Source: Sphingobacteriales bacterium 44-61 (GTDB lineage Bacteria; Bacteroidota; Bacteroidia; Chitinophagales; Chitinophagaceae). From it: 64,000 nt of DNA. Location of the stretch: NCBI GenBank assembly GCA_001898405.1, contig MKTW01000017.1, positions 62,001-126,000 on the forward strand, read 5' to 3'. Shown here in pieces: positions 45,018 through 54,450 of the stretch (position 1 is its first letter; each line of letters opens with the position of its first letter). A program made the position numbers and the translations under genes. The notes under the pieces were generated by a model that was given only the letters and a program-made list of their open reading frames with translations, searched no databases and had not been told where the DNA came from.

Positions 45018-45257
45018 ATGGGTAACAAAAATAAATCCTCGAAATATAAAAAGCAATAAAAGCTTACACCACAAGAATTTGTCAAAAAACATATATCAGA
45101 CCCATACCACAAAATAACGGATGAGGAGATGAAAAATGAAAATGTAACACCTGAAGCAGAACATGGCTTAAAAAAGAAGGAAAAAGAAAAATTGAACGAG
45201 CTGAAAACCCAAAGAGGTAAGCATTTGCCGAATCCACATGATATAATTGGCGATTAA
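45018..45257 (+). pseudogene. small lysine-rich gene with one in-frame stop
   Basis: ATG at 45018 opens a frame of 79 codons ending TAA at 45255. Codon 14 is TAA (45057-45059). The part after the stop is protein-like and highly charged (LTPQEFVKKHISDPYHKITD, then GKHLPNPHDIIGD). Apart from the single nonsense codon the frame is intact. An ATG at 45129 (codon 38) could still give a 42-residue C-terminal fragment. Function unknown. Confidence 0.5.
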
Positions 45258-45275
45258 TTCAAAAACACTTCTTTT

Positions 45276-45653
45276 ATGAATATTCCATCAGAATTAAAAT
45301 ACTCTAAAGAACATACCTGGCTCAGAACCGAAGGGAAGACCGGAACAATCGGAATCACCGATTTCGCTCAGAGCGAATTGGGCGAAATAGTCTATGCTGA
45401 TCTTCCTCAGATTGGAAAACAATTTAAAAAAGGTGAAGTGTTTGGTTCTGTTGAAGCGGTAAAAACTACATCTGATCTATTTATGCCGGTAAGTGGTGAA
45501 GTGATTGAAATCAATACTGCTTTAAAAGACAATGCGCCTTTGATTAATTCGGCATCTTTTACAGATGGCTGGATGATAAAGATTAAGCTACTTGAAGTAC
45601 AGGAAGCTGAAACATTATTAGATGCAAAGGAATATGAGAGTGCAGTAAGTTAA
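45276..45653 (+). CDS. gcvH: glycine-cleavage H-like lipoyl protein
   Basis: 125 residues, normal length for GcvH. It has the lipoyl-domain signature, with GSVEAVKTTSDLFMPVSGEV placing the lipoylated lysine at 63, preceded by SELGEIVYADLPQIGKQ. H protein carries the aminomethyl group in the glycine cleavage system. No gcvT, gcvP or lipoyl-synthesis genes are near, so it may be an extra copy with another role as a lipoyl carrier. A decayed second copy stands after phoU. It lies between the PiT/pafA genes and pstS on the same strand. Confidence 0.88.
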   Translation: MNIPSELKYSKEHTWLRTEGKTGTIGITDFAQSELGEIVYADLPQIGKQFKKGEVFGSVEAVKTTSDLFMPVSGEVIEINTALKDNAPLINSASFTDGWMIKIKLLEVQEAETLLDAKEYESAVS

Positions 45654-45814
45654 TCAAACTAAAGCTTATACTATTAAGAGCTGTCTAATGTTAAAATTTT
45701 AAACGTTGATGCAATTTAATTATGAAGATGGACTTGCTTTCAAACCTTATATTATCATCTAGTATATATTCTCAGCATTTAGCTAAAAAATTTAAAATGC
45801 GTTACAAAAGCAAT

Positions 45815-46798
45815 ATGCTTATTAAAAACGTTATTTATTATTTCGCAATACTCATCCTCAGTTCATGCTTCAAAGAATATAAAGGAAAAATTAAAATAGA
45901 CGGATCCAGTTCTGTTTATCCATTAACAGAAGCTGTTGCTGAAGAATTTAGAGAAAAAGCTTCAGACATTAAAGTTATGGTAGGTGTATCGGGAACAGGA
46001 GGAGGATTTAAAAAGTTTTTAAGAGGCGAAATAGATATTAGCAACGCTTCAAGACCCATTAGTAAAAGTGAGATAGAACAGGCACAGAAAAATGGAATTC
46101 GTTTTATTGAAATACCTGTTTCTTATGATGGAATGGCAATAGTGGTAAGCCCTAAAAATAGTTTTGTTGATTATATTACAGTAGCTGAACTTAAAAAAAT
46201 GTGGTCGCCTGAGAGTCAGGGAAAAATTACAAAATGGAATCAGGTGAGAGCTACATGGCCCGACCTGCCACTAAATTTATATGGTGCTGGAACTTCATCG
46301 GGCACCTACGATTATTTTACTTTGGCAATAAACGGAAAGGCAAAAGCTTCAAGGGGTGATTATACTGCAAGCGAAGATGACAATGTGTTAGTTCAGGGAG
46401 TTGCATCAGACCCCAATGGCCTTGGCTATTTTGGCCTGGTTTATTACGAAGAAAATAAGAATAAATTAAAACTTGTGCCTGTGAAAGCCACAGATGATGC
46501 TGAAGCTATATTTCCAAATGATTCCACTGTACAATTTGGCATATATCAACCTTTGACTAGGCCAGAGTTCATCTATGTAAATATTGAGTCTGCAAAAAAA
46601 CCATACATGCACGAGTTTATTAAATTTTATTTGGAAAATGCTGAAGTTTTAGCAAAGGAAATCGGATATACTCCATTACCTCCACAAGTTTATAAGTTAT
46701 CGTATAGTCGTTTTCGAAATGAGAAAGCAGGTTCCTTATTTGAAAAACGTTCTGTTGTAGGTGTTAATTTGACAGAAGCTTTAACTGAAAATCAGTAA
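45815..46798 (+). CDS. pstS: phosphate-binding protein PstS
   Basis: 327 residues from ATG 45815, chosen because it gives a lipoprotein signal with lipobox LSSC (cysteine 18). The frame extends up to 45722. PstS features are DGSSSVYPLTEAVAEEF, VSGTGGGFKKFLRGEIDISNASRP and GAGTSSGTYDYF. These form the phosphate-binding loops. It is the periplasmic receptor of the high-affinity, phosphate-selective Pst ABC importer. pstC begins 12 bases after the stop. Confidence 0.93.
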   Translation: MLIKNVIYYFAILILSSCFKEYKGKIKIDGSSSVYPLTEAVAEEFREKASDIKVMVGVSGTGGGFKKFLRGEIDISNASRPISKSEIEQAQKNGIRFIEIPVSYDGMAIVVSPKNSFVDYITVAELKKMWSPESQGKITKWNQVRATWPDLPLNLYGAGTSSGTYDYFTLAINGKAKASRGDYTASEDDNVLVQGVASDPNGLGYFGLVYYEENKNKLKLVPVKATDDAEAIFPNDSTVQFGIYQPLTRPEFIYVNIESAKKPYMHEFIKFYLENAEVLAKEIGYTPLPPQVYKLSYSRFRNEKAGSLFEKRSVVGVNLTEALTENQ

Positions 46799-46810
46799 TT
46801 GAAAAAACAA

Positions 46811-47701
46811 ATGCGAAAGAACTTTACCAGAAAAAAAGAAAAGGCCATAGAACTTCTCATGTCTGCCAGTAGTTTAGTTTCTGTACTAACAACCATAGGA
46901 ATAATTTTTGTATTAACTGCTGATTCATATAAATTCTTTAGTGAAGTTTCGATCGTAGATTTTTTCACTGATAAGGAATGGACACCTCTTTTTGAAAATA
47001 AACATTTCGGCATTCTACCGCTGTTGTCAGGTACCTTGCTTACAACTATTATTGCCACCTTAGTTGCCGTGCCGATGGGCATTACAATCGCTGTTTATTT
47101 AAGCGAATATGCTTCCAGAAGATTTACGTCTATCGTAAAGCCGATACTTGAAGTATTAGCAGCGATTCCAACGGTTGTCTATGGTTTTTTTGCTCTCCAG
47201 TATGTCACACCTCTTTTACAAAAACTTATTCCAGGTCTTTCAGGGTTCAATGCTTTATCACCGGGTATAGTAATGGGCATTATGATTATGCCTTATATTA
47301 CTTCGCTTAGCGAGGATGCATTGAGAGCCATTCCAACTTCCTTACGTGAAGCTTCTTATGGAATGGGTGCAAATAGATTTCAAACGGCATTTAAAGTGAT
47401 GATTCCAGCTGCAAGTTCGGGAATTATAGTTTCGGTAATCTTAGCTATTTCCAGAGCATTAGGAGAAACAATGATTGTCGCTATCGCAGCAGGGCAAGAA
47501 CCTAAATTAACTCTCAATCCGTTAGAAAGTGTTGAAACGATTACTACTTATATCATTCAGGTTAGCATGGGTGATGTGCCCCAAGACTCGTTAGAATACC
47601 GTACTATTTTCGCAGCTGGGTTAGTGCTTTTCCTTTTCACTTTTATTCTTAATAACATTAGTTTTTGGGTTATAAAAAGATTCAGGCAACAATATGATTA
47701 A
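46811..47701 (+). CDS. pstC: phosphate ABC transporter permease PstC
   Basis: 296 residues from ATG 46811. A TTG at 46799 adds four residues. Six membrane helices. The permease signature is ALRAIPTSLREASYGMGANR near 178, with EVLAAIPTVVYGFFALQYVTP before it. Overlaps pstA by eight bases. It forms the membrane channel with PstA. Confidence 0.93.
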   Translation: MRKNFTRKKEKAIELLMSASSLVSVLTTIGIIFVLTADSYKFFSEVSIVDFFTDKEWTPLFENKHFGILPLLSGTLLTTIIATLVAVPMGITIAVYLSEYASRRFTSIVKPILEVLAAIPTVVYGFFALQYVTPLLQKLIPGLSGFNALSPGIVMGIMIMPYITSLSEDALRAIPTSLREASYGMGANRFQTAFKVMIPAASSGIIVSVILAISRALGETMIVAIAAGQEPKLTLNPLESVETITTYIIQVSMGDVPQDSLEYRTIFAAGLVLFLFTFILNNISFWVIKRFRQQYD

Positions 47702-48560
47702 GCGTATTAAAACAAATAAAGCAAGAATCAAAGATCAGCTCTTTAAGTATTTTGCTATGCTGTGCACCGGCTTATGCTTACTAGTCCTTGCACTATTGCT
47801 GATTGATATTATTTCAAAAGGTATTGGAAGAATCAACTGGTCATTCTTTTCCAACCTGCCTTCCCGGCATTTCGACGAATCGGGAATTTACACGGCACTA
47901 ATAGGAATGGTGAGCTTATTGTTTTTAACTGTTCTTATTGCCATGCCAATAGGAATTATGGCAGCAATTTACTTACAAGAGTATGGAACAAAAAACAGGT
48001 TTGCCCGCATTGTAGAAATTAATATCGCAAATCTGGCTGGAGTTCCTTCTGTTATTTATGGAATTTTAGGGTTACAAATCTTTGTAAGAATAGCTGGATT
48101 TGGAAATAGTATTCTTGCGGGGGCATTAACGCTTGCATTATTGATTATGCCTATAGTGATTGTTGCAACAAGGGAAGCGATAAAGGCTGTTCCAAATTCA
48201 TTACGTGAAGCTTCTTTTGGAATGGGGGCCACCAAATGGCAAACCACACGCAATGTTGTAATACCTGCGGCCTGGGGTGGCATTTTAACAGGAGTTATTT
48301 TGTCTGTTTCAAGAGCAATTGGAGAAACCGCTCCCTTAATAGTAGTTGGCGCTCTGGTTTATGTCCCGTTTATACCCGAAGGACCTTTAGATCAATACAC
48401 CACTTTGCCAATTCAAATTTTTAACTGGACTTCACGTCCTCAACAGGGTTTCATCACAAATGCGGCTGCCGGGATAATTGTATTATTGGCATTTACATTC
48501 CTATTAAACGGCATAGCCATTTGGTTACGTAACCGTTGGAATAATAAAGTAAAATTCTAA
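47694..48560 (+). CDS. pstA: phosphate ABC transporter permease PstA
   Basis: 288 residues with six membrane helices. Permease signature AIKAVPNSLREASFGMGATKWQT near 161, with NIANLAGVPSVIYGILGLQI before it and RAIGETAPLIVVGAL after it. Overlaps pstC by eight bases, and pstB follows 17 bases later. Confidence 0.93.
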   Translation: MIKRIKTNKARIKDQLFKYFAMLCTGLCLLVLALLLIDIISKGIGRINWSFFSNLPSRHFDESGIYTALIGMVSLLFLTVLIAMPIGIMAAIYLQEYGTKNRFARIVEINIANLAGVPSVIYGILGLQIFVRIAGFGNSILAGALTLALLIMPIVIVATREAIKAVPNSLREASFGMGATKWQTTRNVVIPAAWGGILTGVILSVSRAIGETAPLIVVGALVYVPFIPEGPLDQYTTLPIQIFNWTSRPQQGFITNAAAGIIVLLAFTFLLNGIAIWLRNRWNNKVKF

Positions 48561-48577
48561 TCCAGTAAATAAAATCA

Positions 48578-49330
48578 ATGTATAAGCTTGAATCTAAAAA
48601 TTTAAACCTGTGGTATGGACCTAAGCAGGCACTCAAGGATATCTCAATGGGAGTTGATGCTAATACCGTAACCGCTTTTATAGGCCCATCCGGCTGTGGC
48701 AAATCGACTTTCTTGCGTTGTTTTAATAGGATGAACGATTTAATTCCAAATGTTAGAATTACCGGTCAGGCGTTGATAGATAATATAAATATTTATTCAC
48801 GAAACGTAGATGTTTATGAGCACCGAAAAAGCATAGGAATGGTGTTTCAAAAACCTAATCCTTTTCCAAAATCCATATATGAGAATGTGGCGTACGGATT
48901 GCACATTATTGGAGAAAATTCTAAATCTATTATTGACGAATCCGTTGAAACTGCTTTAAAGCAGGCAGCTCTATGGAACGAAGTGAAAGACAGTTTGAAA
49001 AAATCTGCTCTAGCTTTATCTGGCGGACAACAACAGCGTCTTTGTATTGCCAGGGCAATCGCTGTCAAACCCTCCATTCTATTGATGGATGAGCCTGCTT
49101 CTGCCCTTGATCCACTTTCAACGGCGAAAATTGAGGAATTGATTTATAATTTAAAAAAGGAGTATTCAATCGTCATTGTAACACATAATATGCAACAGGC
49201 TGGCAGAGTAAGTGATAAAACAGCATTCTTTTATTTAGGTGAATTAATTGAATATGATAATACGAGTAAGATATTTACAAACCCATCTAAAGAAGCAACA
49301 CAGAACTATATAACTGGACGTTTCGGATAA
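48578..49330 (+). CDS. pstB: phosphate ABC transporter ATPase PstB
   Basis: 250 residues. Walker A is GPSGCGKS at 36-43. Q-loop region [18 protein letters not shown]. Signature [19 protein letters not shown] near 147, Walker [14 protein letters not shown], and a switch histidine in IVIVTHNM. It energises PstSCA. phoU follows after 14 bases. Confidence 0.95.
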   Translation: MYKLESKNLNLWYGPKQALKDISMGVDANTVTAFIGPSGCGKSTFLRCFNRMNDLIPNVRITGQALIDNINIYSRNVDVYEHRKSIGMVFQKPNPFPKSIYENVAYGLHIIGENSKSIIDESVETALKQAALWNEVKDSLKKSALALSGGQQQRLCIARAIAVKPSILLMDEPASALDPLSTAKIEELIYNLKKEYSIVIVTHNMQQAGRVSDKTAFFYLGELIEYDNTSKIFTNPSKEATQNYITGRFG

Positions 49331-49344
49331 AAACAATAAAGCAT

Positions 49345-50040
49345 ATGACACATTTACAGGATGAACTTAAAAAGCTCAAGGATAGTTTAAATCAAATGAG
49401 CTATCAGGTAATGAACCAACTATCAAAAAGCGTAGAATCGCTTACCAAGTTTGATAAAGACCTGGCCCAGGAGGTCATAAGAAACGAAAAAAGAATCAAT
49501 GCTCTTGAATTAGAAATCGACAAAGAATGTGAAAAGATTTTTACATTGATGACACCTGTTGCAAAGGATATGCGATTTGTTTTTGCGACTCTAAAAATTA
49601 ATAACGACTTAGAAAGAATAGCAGATTATGCTGAGAATATAGGTTTGATGGTAATGTCCCTTGAAAAACCATTTGAGAAATCTTTGCTGGAAGAATTGCG
49701 TCTTGAAGAAATGTCAACAACTGCTAAGTCAATGTTAGCCGATACCATAGCTGCCTATAGTTCCGGGAATGCCCAATTGGCAAGGGGCGTTTTTACTGAG
49801 GATCTTATTATTAATGATATTCAAAGAAAAGCAAAACTTATCATCACAAATGAATGTAAAAAGGATATAGATAACATTATTAACTACATGGACCTTTGGT
49901 CTGTCGTTAGAAGACTTGAACGAGTTGGAGACCATATTACCAATGTTGCTGAAGAAATAATATTTTATTTGGAAGCTACGGTACTCAAACATTCAGGAAA
50001 AGTATCTCCAGGAAAAGATCGAAAAAACATTAAATCATAA
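49345..50040 (+). CDS. phoU: phosphate-signalling regulator PhoU
   Basis: 231 residues in two PhoU repeats of three helices. The metal-binding motifs are NDLERIADYAENI near 91-103 and VVRRLERVGDHITNVAEEI near 193-211. PhoU links the Pst transporter state to the PhoR-PhoB response and limits Pst activity. No phoR or phoB gene is in the window. It is the last gene of the pst operon. Confidence 0.93.
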   Translation: MTHLQDELKKLKDSLNQMSYQVMNQLSKSVESLTKFDKDLAQEVIRNEKRINALELEIDKECEKIFTLMTPVAKDMRFVFATLKINNDLERIADYAENIGLMVMSLEKPFEKSLLEELRLEEMSTTAKSMLADTIAAYSSGNAQLARGVFTEDLIINDIQRKAKLIITNECKKDIDNIINYMDLWSVVRRLERVGDHITNVAEEIIFYLEATVLKHSGKVSPGKDRKNIKS

Positions 50041-50500
50041 AGTGATGCTATTAAAAAGCTGATTCAAGTACTTTTTTTGATTTTTTGAGTGACGTTACCA
50101 AATGAATATTCAAAAATGTTGTGGAATTGCTTTTAATCATTTTAAATATATTTTATAAGCAATTCCCATTCGCTTACTATTCCAAAGATCACACTTGGTT
50201 ATTAGTCAAAGGCGATACAGGTATTATTGGTATCATTGAATTTGCCCAAAGCGAAGTATGATAAATTGTTTATGTGAGCCTTCCATCAGTAGGAAAAAAA
50301 TTTAAGAAAGATCAGGTGTTTCTTTTTTTGATCAAAATACCTTTGACATAATTTACTCATCAACTTTTTACAAACTAACCACAACTCACCCGTTACTGAA
50401 TAATAGTTAGCTGTGAGTATGCTGAAGCCGATAAATAAATTCCTGACATCCGGGATTGAAACTTTTCATCCTGGCTGTTGAACTCCAAAAACAGAATATT
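50041..50500. other. intergenic stretch after phoU with a gcvH relic
   Basis: 460 bases between convergent phoU and the metallophosphoesterase gene. Its middle holds the decayed gcvH copy at 50161-50328. Nothing else was recognised. Confidence 0.5.
50161..50328 (+). pseudogene. gcvH remnant
   Basis: Translated in one frame, it reads YSKDHTWLLVKGDTGIIGII, then EFAQSEV, two stops (TGA 50259-50261, TAA 50262-50264), then IVYVSLPSVGKKFKKDQVF. This follows the intact GcvH at 45276 codon by codon (YSKEHTWL...TGTIGITDFAQSEL, IVYADLPQIGKQFKKGEVF). The start codon and everything from the lipoyl lysine on are lost. Confidence 0.8.
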
Positions 50501-51220
50501 TTAGTAAGCCTTTTTCAACCGATCCGCGAGTTCATCAGGCAGCGGACTATCTATTATTGCCTGCGCTGCCGTATCAACAGGATACTCAACGCGTGCAAAT
50601 GTCACCCGGAGTTGATCGAGCGATAGTGATGAGGCAGTTAGTTCAAGAATCACATAACAACCTCTGGCATCTCCATCTTTGGGCTTTCCTACGGAACCAA
50701 TGTTAATTGCGTGTTTAATCGATTCGCCGGTTTTTATTGTCCTGTGGTAAGGTTTATGAGAATGTCCGAAACAAAGTAGGTCGGCATTACACTCGTTCAT
50801 CACCTTCAGCAGTTCGTTTTCATCCATGTCTTCCAACAGATATTCATCTACGCTGCGAGGGCTTCCATGAACGAAAAGAAAATTTACCATACGTTCACCA
50901 ATGCGGTACTCAAGCCTTATGTGCGCGGGAAGAGACAATAGGTAGTTTCGTTCATCCTCCCCGACGATGTCATATGCGTAAGCTTTCTCAGAAACCTCAG
51001 AAGCGGGCTTGCCGGGTTTAACTTTCAAATCATGGTTTCCTGCAAGGGTTGGAATCTTCAGGTCCCTTATTGCTTGAATTACTTCATTAGGCCAGATATT
51101 GTAACCGACCAGATCGCCAAGGCAATAGATTGCATCGATTTTTCTGGATTGAATATCTTCCAATATCGCTTTTAACGCTGGCAGATTGGCGTGAATATCC
51201 GAAATGAGTGCGATTTTCAT
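50501..51220 (-). CDS. metallophosphoesterase, copy 1
   Basis: 239 residues. Calcineurin-like motifs in order: ISDIHANLPAL at the N-terminus, YCLGDLVGYN near 32-41, LAGNHDLK near 60, VHGSPRSVDEYL and CFGHSHKPYHR. These bind two metal ions and hydrolyse a phosphoester; the substrate is unknown. It resembles YfcE/MJ0936-type enzymes. It begins one base after the stop of copy 2, at the downstream end of the ars operon. Confidence 0.85.
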   Translation of the reverse strand: MKIALISDIHANLPALKAILEDIQSRKIDAIYCLGDLVGYNIWPNEVIQAIRDLKIPTLAGNHDLKVKPGKPASEVSEKAYAYDIVGEDERNYLLSLPAHIRLEYRIGERMVNFLFVHGSPRSVDEYLLEDMDENELLKVMNECNADLLCFGHSHKPYHRTIKTGESIKHAINIGSVGKPKDGDARGCYVILELTASSLSLDQLRVTFARVEYPVDTAAQAIIDSPLPDELADRLKKAY

Positions 51221-51221
51221 A

Positions 51222-51995
51222 TTATATACCTTTTCTTAAACTTTCTGCATATGCATCAGGTAGTGGGCTACCTTCCACTGCCTTTGCAGCTTTCTCCACA
51301 TCATAATCAAACCGCACAAATTCCACCTTGACGCTGTCCTTTATTGAAGCCGCAGTTTCCTGGTCGATATGCAGGATTACATAACCGCCACGGGGATCGC
51401 CATCCTTCGGTTTACCAACGGACCCTATATTTACGGCATGGCGGTAGCGGGATGTTCCTTCCATTTCGTCGCTAAGTATCCGGTGATACGGTTTATGCGT
51501 ATGCCCAAAACACATTACATCTGCATCCGCATCGCGCATGATCCTGTTCATACTTTTTTCATCCCTGTCTTCAAATAGGTATTCATTTATTTTCCTGGGG
51601 CTTCCATGCACAAGTAACAGGTTGAATTTATCATTATTCAACTGGAATTCGAGCCGGATGTGTGCAGGCAGGGTGCGCAGGTATTTGCGTGCTTCGGTAT
51701 TTACAATGCTGTTAGTGTATGTTATCGACACATTACCATTTGCTTTTTCAATATCGGTTTTGTAAGCACATCCGCAATCATCGATTGCCCGCCCAATTCC
51801 GAAGTCATAATTCCCTGCGATTGTTGGGATTTTTCTGCGTTTAATTTCCTGCACGATTTCATTTGGCCAGATGTTATATCCTACCAGATCACCGAGGCAG
51901 TAGATCGCATCTGCATCTTGTTTATCCGCGTGCTCGAAGAAGGCCTCCAGTGCGGGCAAGTTTGCATGAATGTCCGAGAATAAAATAATTTTCAT
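51222..51995 (-). CDS. metallophosphoesterase, copy 2 (GNYD variant)
   Basis: 257 residues from ATG 51995; the longer frame to 52127 lies inside the arsO gene and is rejected. Same motif order as copy 1 (FSDIHANLPALEAFF, YCLGDLVGYN, VHGSPRKINEYL, CFGHTHKPYHR). The usual GNH(D/E) motif is GNYDFG, so the metal/phosphate-contacting histidine is tyrosine. YfcE-like relatives with GNCD also lack it, so activity is not excluded. An insertion with CGC follows. Its ATG overlaps the arsO stop. Confidence 0.85.
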   Translation of the reverse strand: MKIILFSDIHANLPALEAFFEHADKQDADAIYCLGDLVGYNIWPNEIVQEIKRRKIPTIAGNYDFGIGRAIDDCGCAYKTDIEKANGNVSITYTNSIVNTEARKYLRTLPAHIRLEFQLNNDKFNLLLVHGSPRKINEYLFEDRDEKSMNRIMRDADADVMCFGHTHKPYHRILSDEMEGTSRYRHAVNIGSVGKPKDGDPRGGYVILHIDQETAASIKDSVKVEFVRFDYDVEKAAKAVEGSPLPDAYAESLRKGI

Positions 51996-53068
51996 ACTGT
52001 AGTGTTTGTAAGTTTTTTTTCGTTCAGGTATTCCGCTATCTGGGTCACAGTACTTCGTGCGGAGCGTCCGACACCAATAAGAGTAGCTGACGCAAATCCG
52101 GTCCAGTTCCCATATCCCACTAACCAAAGCCCGGGACTATCAACAGATTGCTGTCCCTTTAATGCCACATGCCCTTTTTCATTCACTGAAACCAGACCAT
52201 TTAAATGAGCAAGTGCAGGCTTGAATCCGGTGCACCAGATTATTGTATCGAAATCTTCAGTCAAATCATTGTCCCAGACCACTCCTGTTGAGGTAAGCGC
52301 TTTGATATTTCCTGCACTATGCAAAACATTGCGGTTCCGGGCTTCCTTCACGCCGGGCACCATCACAATGTTTCCCAGATTCAATTCAACCGGTTCAGTT
52401 TTGGCATTCTTTTCAAGAGCATGATATTTTGCAGTAGCTGTGTTGAACAACACCCGACCATCGACATCATCCGGAAGAAATGCCGGTTCGGTTAGCGTAG
52501 CCCATTTTGTTTCTGCACTACGGGAGACCTCTGCCAGCAACTGCGCGCCAGAATTTCCTCCCCCGACAACCAGCACCCTTTTTCCCCGAAAGGGCAATGC
52601 GTTTTTATAGGCGGCCGAATGAAGTTGTTCGCCAGCAAATTCCTGAATGCCTGGCAGCGTCGGCACAAACGGGTGCTGCCAGCTTCCTGTAGCGGATATT
52701 ACTGTTGAAGCATAAAAATTGCCATGATCGGTGACTACACTAAATCTACCATCCTGCTTAAAAACGTCGGTGACTTTTACCGGGCGTTGGATGCTTAACT
52801 TATACCGTTGTTCGTATGCGCACAAATAATTAATAACTTCAAATTTTGTAGGAAACTGATTACCCGATTGCGGCATCATCCATCCAGGTAACGAACTATA
52901 TTCAGCTGGTGAAAATAATGTGAGTGATTCCCAGGTATGGAGCCAGCCACCGCCGCATGTAGCCTGGTCGTCGAGAAGAATATAGCTGAGGCCCAACTTT
53001 TTCAGGTAGTACCCGCAAGCCAGCGCACTTTGTCCACCTCCAATTACTATGGTATCGAAATCCTTCAT
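51992..53068 (-). CDS. arsO: ArsO-like flavin-dependent monooxygenase
   Basis: 358 residues from ATG 53068, which overlaps the stop of the upstream oxidoreductase gene (ATGA). FAD-binding GGGQSALACGYYLKKLG near the N-terminus, GGGWLHTWESLTLFSPA, and a second nucleotide site VLVVGGGNSGAQLLAEV near 170, followed later by the ATG-like IIWCTGFKPALAHL. This layout matches ArsO-type NAD(P)H flavin monooxygenases found in ars operons. They are thought to oxidise or modify arsenicals, but the exact reaction is unsettled. Confidence 0.82.
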   Translation of the reverse strand: MKDFDTIVIGGGQSALACGYYLKKLGLSYILLDDQATCGGGWLHTWESLTLFSPAEYSSLPGWMMPQSGNQFPTKFEVINYLCAYEQRYKLSIQRPVKVTDVFKQDGRFSVVTDHGNFYASTVISATGSWQHPFVPTLPGIQEFAGEQLHSAAYKNALPFRGKRVLVVGGGNSGAQLLAEVSRSAETKWATLTEPAFLPDDVDGRVLFNTATAKYHALEKNAKTEPVELNLGNIVMVPGVKEARNRNVLHSAGNIKALTSTGVVWDNDLTEDFDTIIWCTGFKPALAHLNGLVSVNEKGHVALKGQQSVDSPGLWLVGYGNWTGFASATLIGVGRSARSTVTQIAEYLNEKKLTNTTV

Positions 53069-54450
53069 GTGTTGATATCTGAGTTGATACTTACATTTTG
53101 CATGGATTGCATTGAACGCATTTCTTTTAGCCAGGCCTGCGCGGCCATCTGGACAGGGTCCCATGGGCTGCTTAATGGCGGCGTATAACTGAGATCCAGA
53201 TCCATCAATTGCTCAACAGAATAATGGTTTTGAATTGCGCATGCAGCAATATCGATTCTTTTGGAAACCTCCGTTGTTACGGGGCCTATTATCTGCATTC
53301 CAAGTAAATCTCCGGTTTGCGAATTGCCAGTCAACCTGATAACGATCCGTTGTGCTCCGGGGTAATAGACTTTATGATCCCAATGTGTGGATTCTACCGT
53401 CAGACTGGGAATGTTATGTTTTTCACAATCGCGATCATGGAAACCCGTCCGACCAGCTACTATGTCAAATACTTTTACGACTTGCGTACCTACGGAGCCT
53501 TGAAATGAGCGTCTGCCGCCAGCCATGTTTTCACCAGCTACGCGTCCCTGCTTATGTGCAGTGGTCCCCAATGGCATGTAAGCGTAGTCCTGCAGTAAGC
53601 AACTCCAGGTCTCTCCACAATCCCCCGCTACAAAAATGTCAGGAATGCTGGATTGCATCTGTCGGTTTACTTTATAGGCTCCCTGGATACCGAGTTTGAT
53701 GCCCTGCTCCTTTAGAAGCGTCGCAGCAGGTTTTGCACCGGTCACCACTATGATCAGATCTGCATTTGACTGGAATCCGTTTTCGCCTTCCACTTGCAGT
53801 TCGTTTGCGGCTTGTGTTATTCGGGAAATGCGTGTACGATGAACAATGTTTACGCCATGGTCACTCATGGTGGCTCCAACTTTTTTGCCCAAAACGGTAT
53901 CAAGTGTATGTAATACAGCTTCGCCGGACTCAATCAACGTAACATTCAATCCCCGTCTGGTTAGGGCATCTGCCATTTCAACTCCGATATAGCCACCGCC
54001 AATGATTAATGCTCTCCGTGGCTTATTTTCCAGGATGAATTTTTCAATAACCAGCATGTCATCAATCCACCTCAGGGTAAATACGCCGGGTAGGTCAAGG
54101 CCAATGATGGAGGGAATGACGGAAGTTGCGCCCGTTCCGAGAAGCAGTTTATCGTAACGGAATGAGCCGGTTGCTGTGACAACATTTTTTGAATCCGGAT
54201 CAATGGAAATTACTTCCTGACCCGAGATTATTTCTATCCCCGCTTCTTCAATTTCAGGGATAGTTCGGTGCGATAGTGTCCTCCAGTCCTCAATTTCGCC
54301 GCTCAGGAAAAAAGGTATTCCACATATGCTGAAGTTAGGATAGGCGTCCTTGAGGATCATTTGCACGCGGTCACCCGGAGCCAACTCCTTGATGCGTAGA
54401 GCAGCGCTGATACCAGCATCACTTCCACCTATGATTACATGATTAAGCAT
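53065..54450 (-). CDS. FAD/NAD-linked disulfide-reductase-like oxidoreductase of the ars cluster
   Basis: 461 residues from ATG 54450, which lies inside the last codons of acr3. N-terminal FAD motif [17 protein letters not shown] redox cysteine in [10 protein letters not shown] (Cys43) is in the place of the single active cysteine of CoA-disulfide reductases and NADH oxidases. The NAD motif is [17 protein letters not shown] near 157, and there is a second FAD segment [10 protein letters not shown]. The C-terminal dimerisation domain follows. It likely reduces a thiol, disulfide or persulfide in the arsenic pathway, but the substrate is unknown. Confidence 0.75.
   Translation of the reverse strand: MLNHVIIGGSDAGISAALRIKELAPGDRVQMILKDAYPNFSICGIPFFLSGEIEDWRTLSHRTIPEIEEAGIEIISGQEVISIDPDSKNVVTATGSFRYDKLLLGTGATSVIPSIIGLDLPGVFTLRWIDDMLVIEKFILENKPRRALIIGGGYIGVEMADALTRRGLNVTLIESGEAVLHTLDTVLGKKVGATMSDHGVNIVHRTRISRITQAANELQVEGENGFQSNADLIIVVTGAKPAATLLKEQGIKLGIQGAYKVNRQMQSSIPDIFVAGDCGETWSCLLQDYAYMPLGTTAHKQGRVAGENMAGGRRSFQGSVGTQVVKVFDIVAGRTGFHDRDCEKHNIPSLTVESTHWDHKVYYPGAQRIVIRLTGNSQTGDLLGMQIIGPVTTEVSKRIDIAACAIQNHYSVEQLMDLDLSYTPPLSSPWDPVQMAAQAWLKEMRSMQSMQNVSINSDINT

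Noticed and set aside
51996-52127. 44-residue N-terminal extension of metallophosphoesterase copy 2
   Set aside because: It lies within the arsO coding sequence and precedes the conserved start KIILFSDIHANLPAL.
52001-52208. plus-strand frames inside the arsO and oxidoreductase genes
   Set aside because: They are opposite-strand shadows of well-supported genes.
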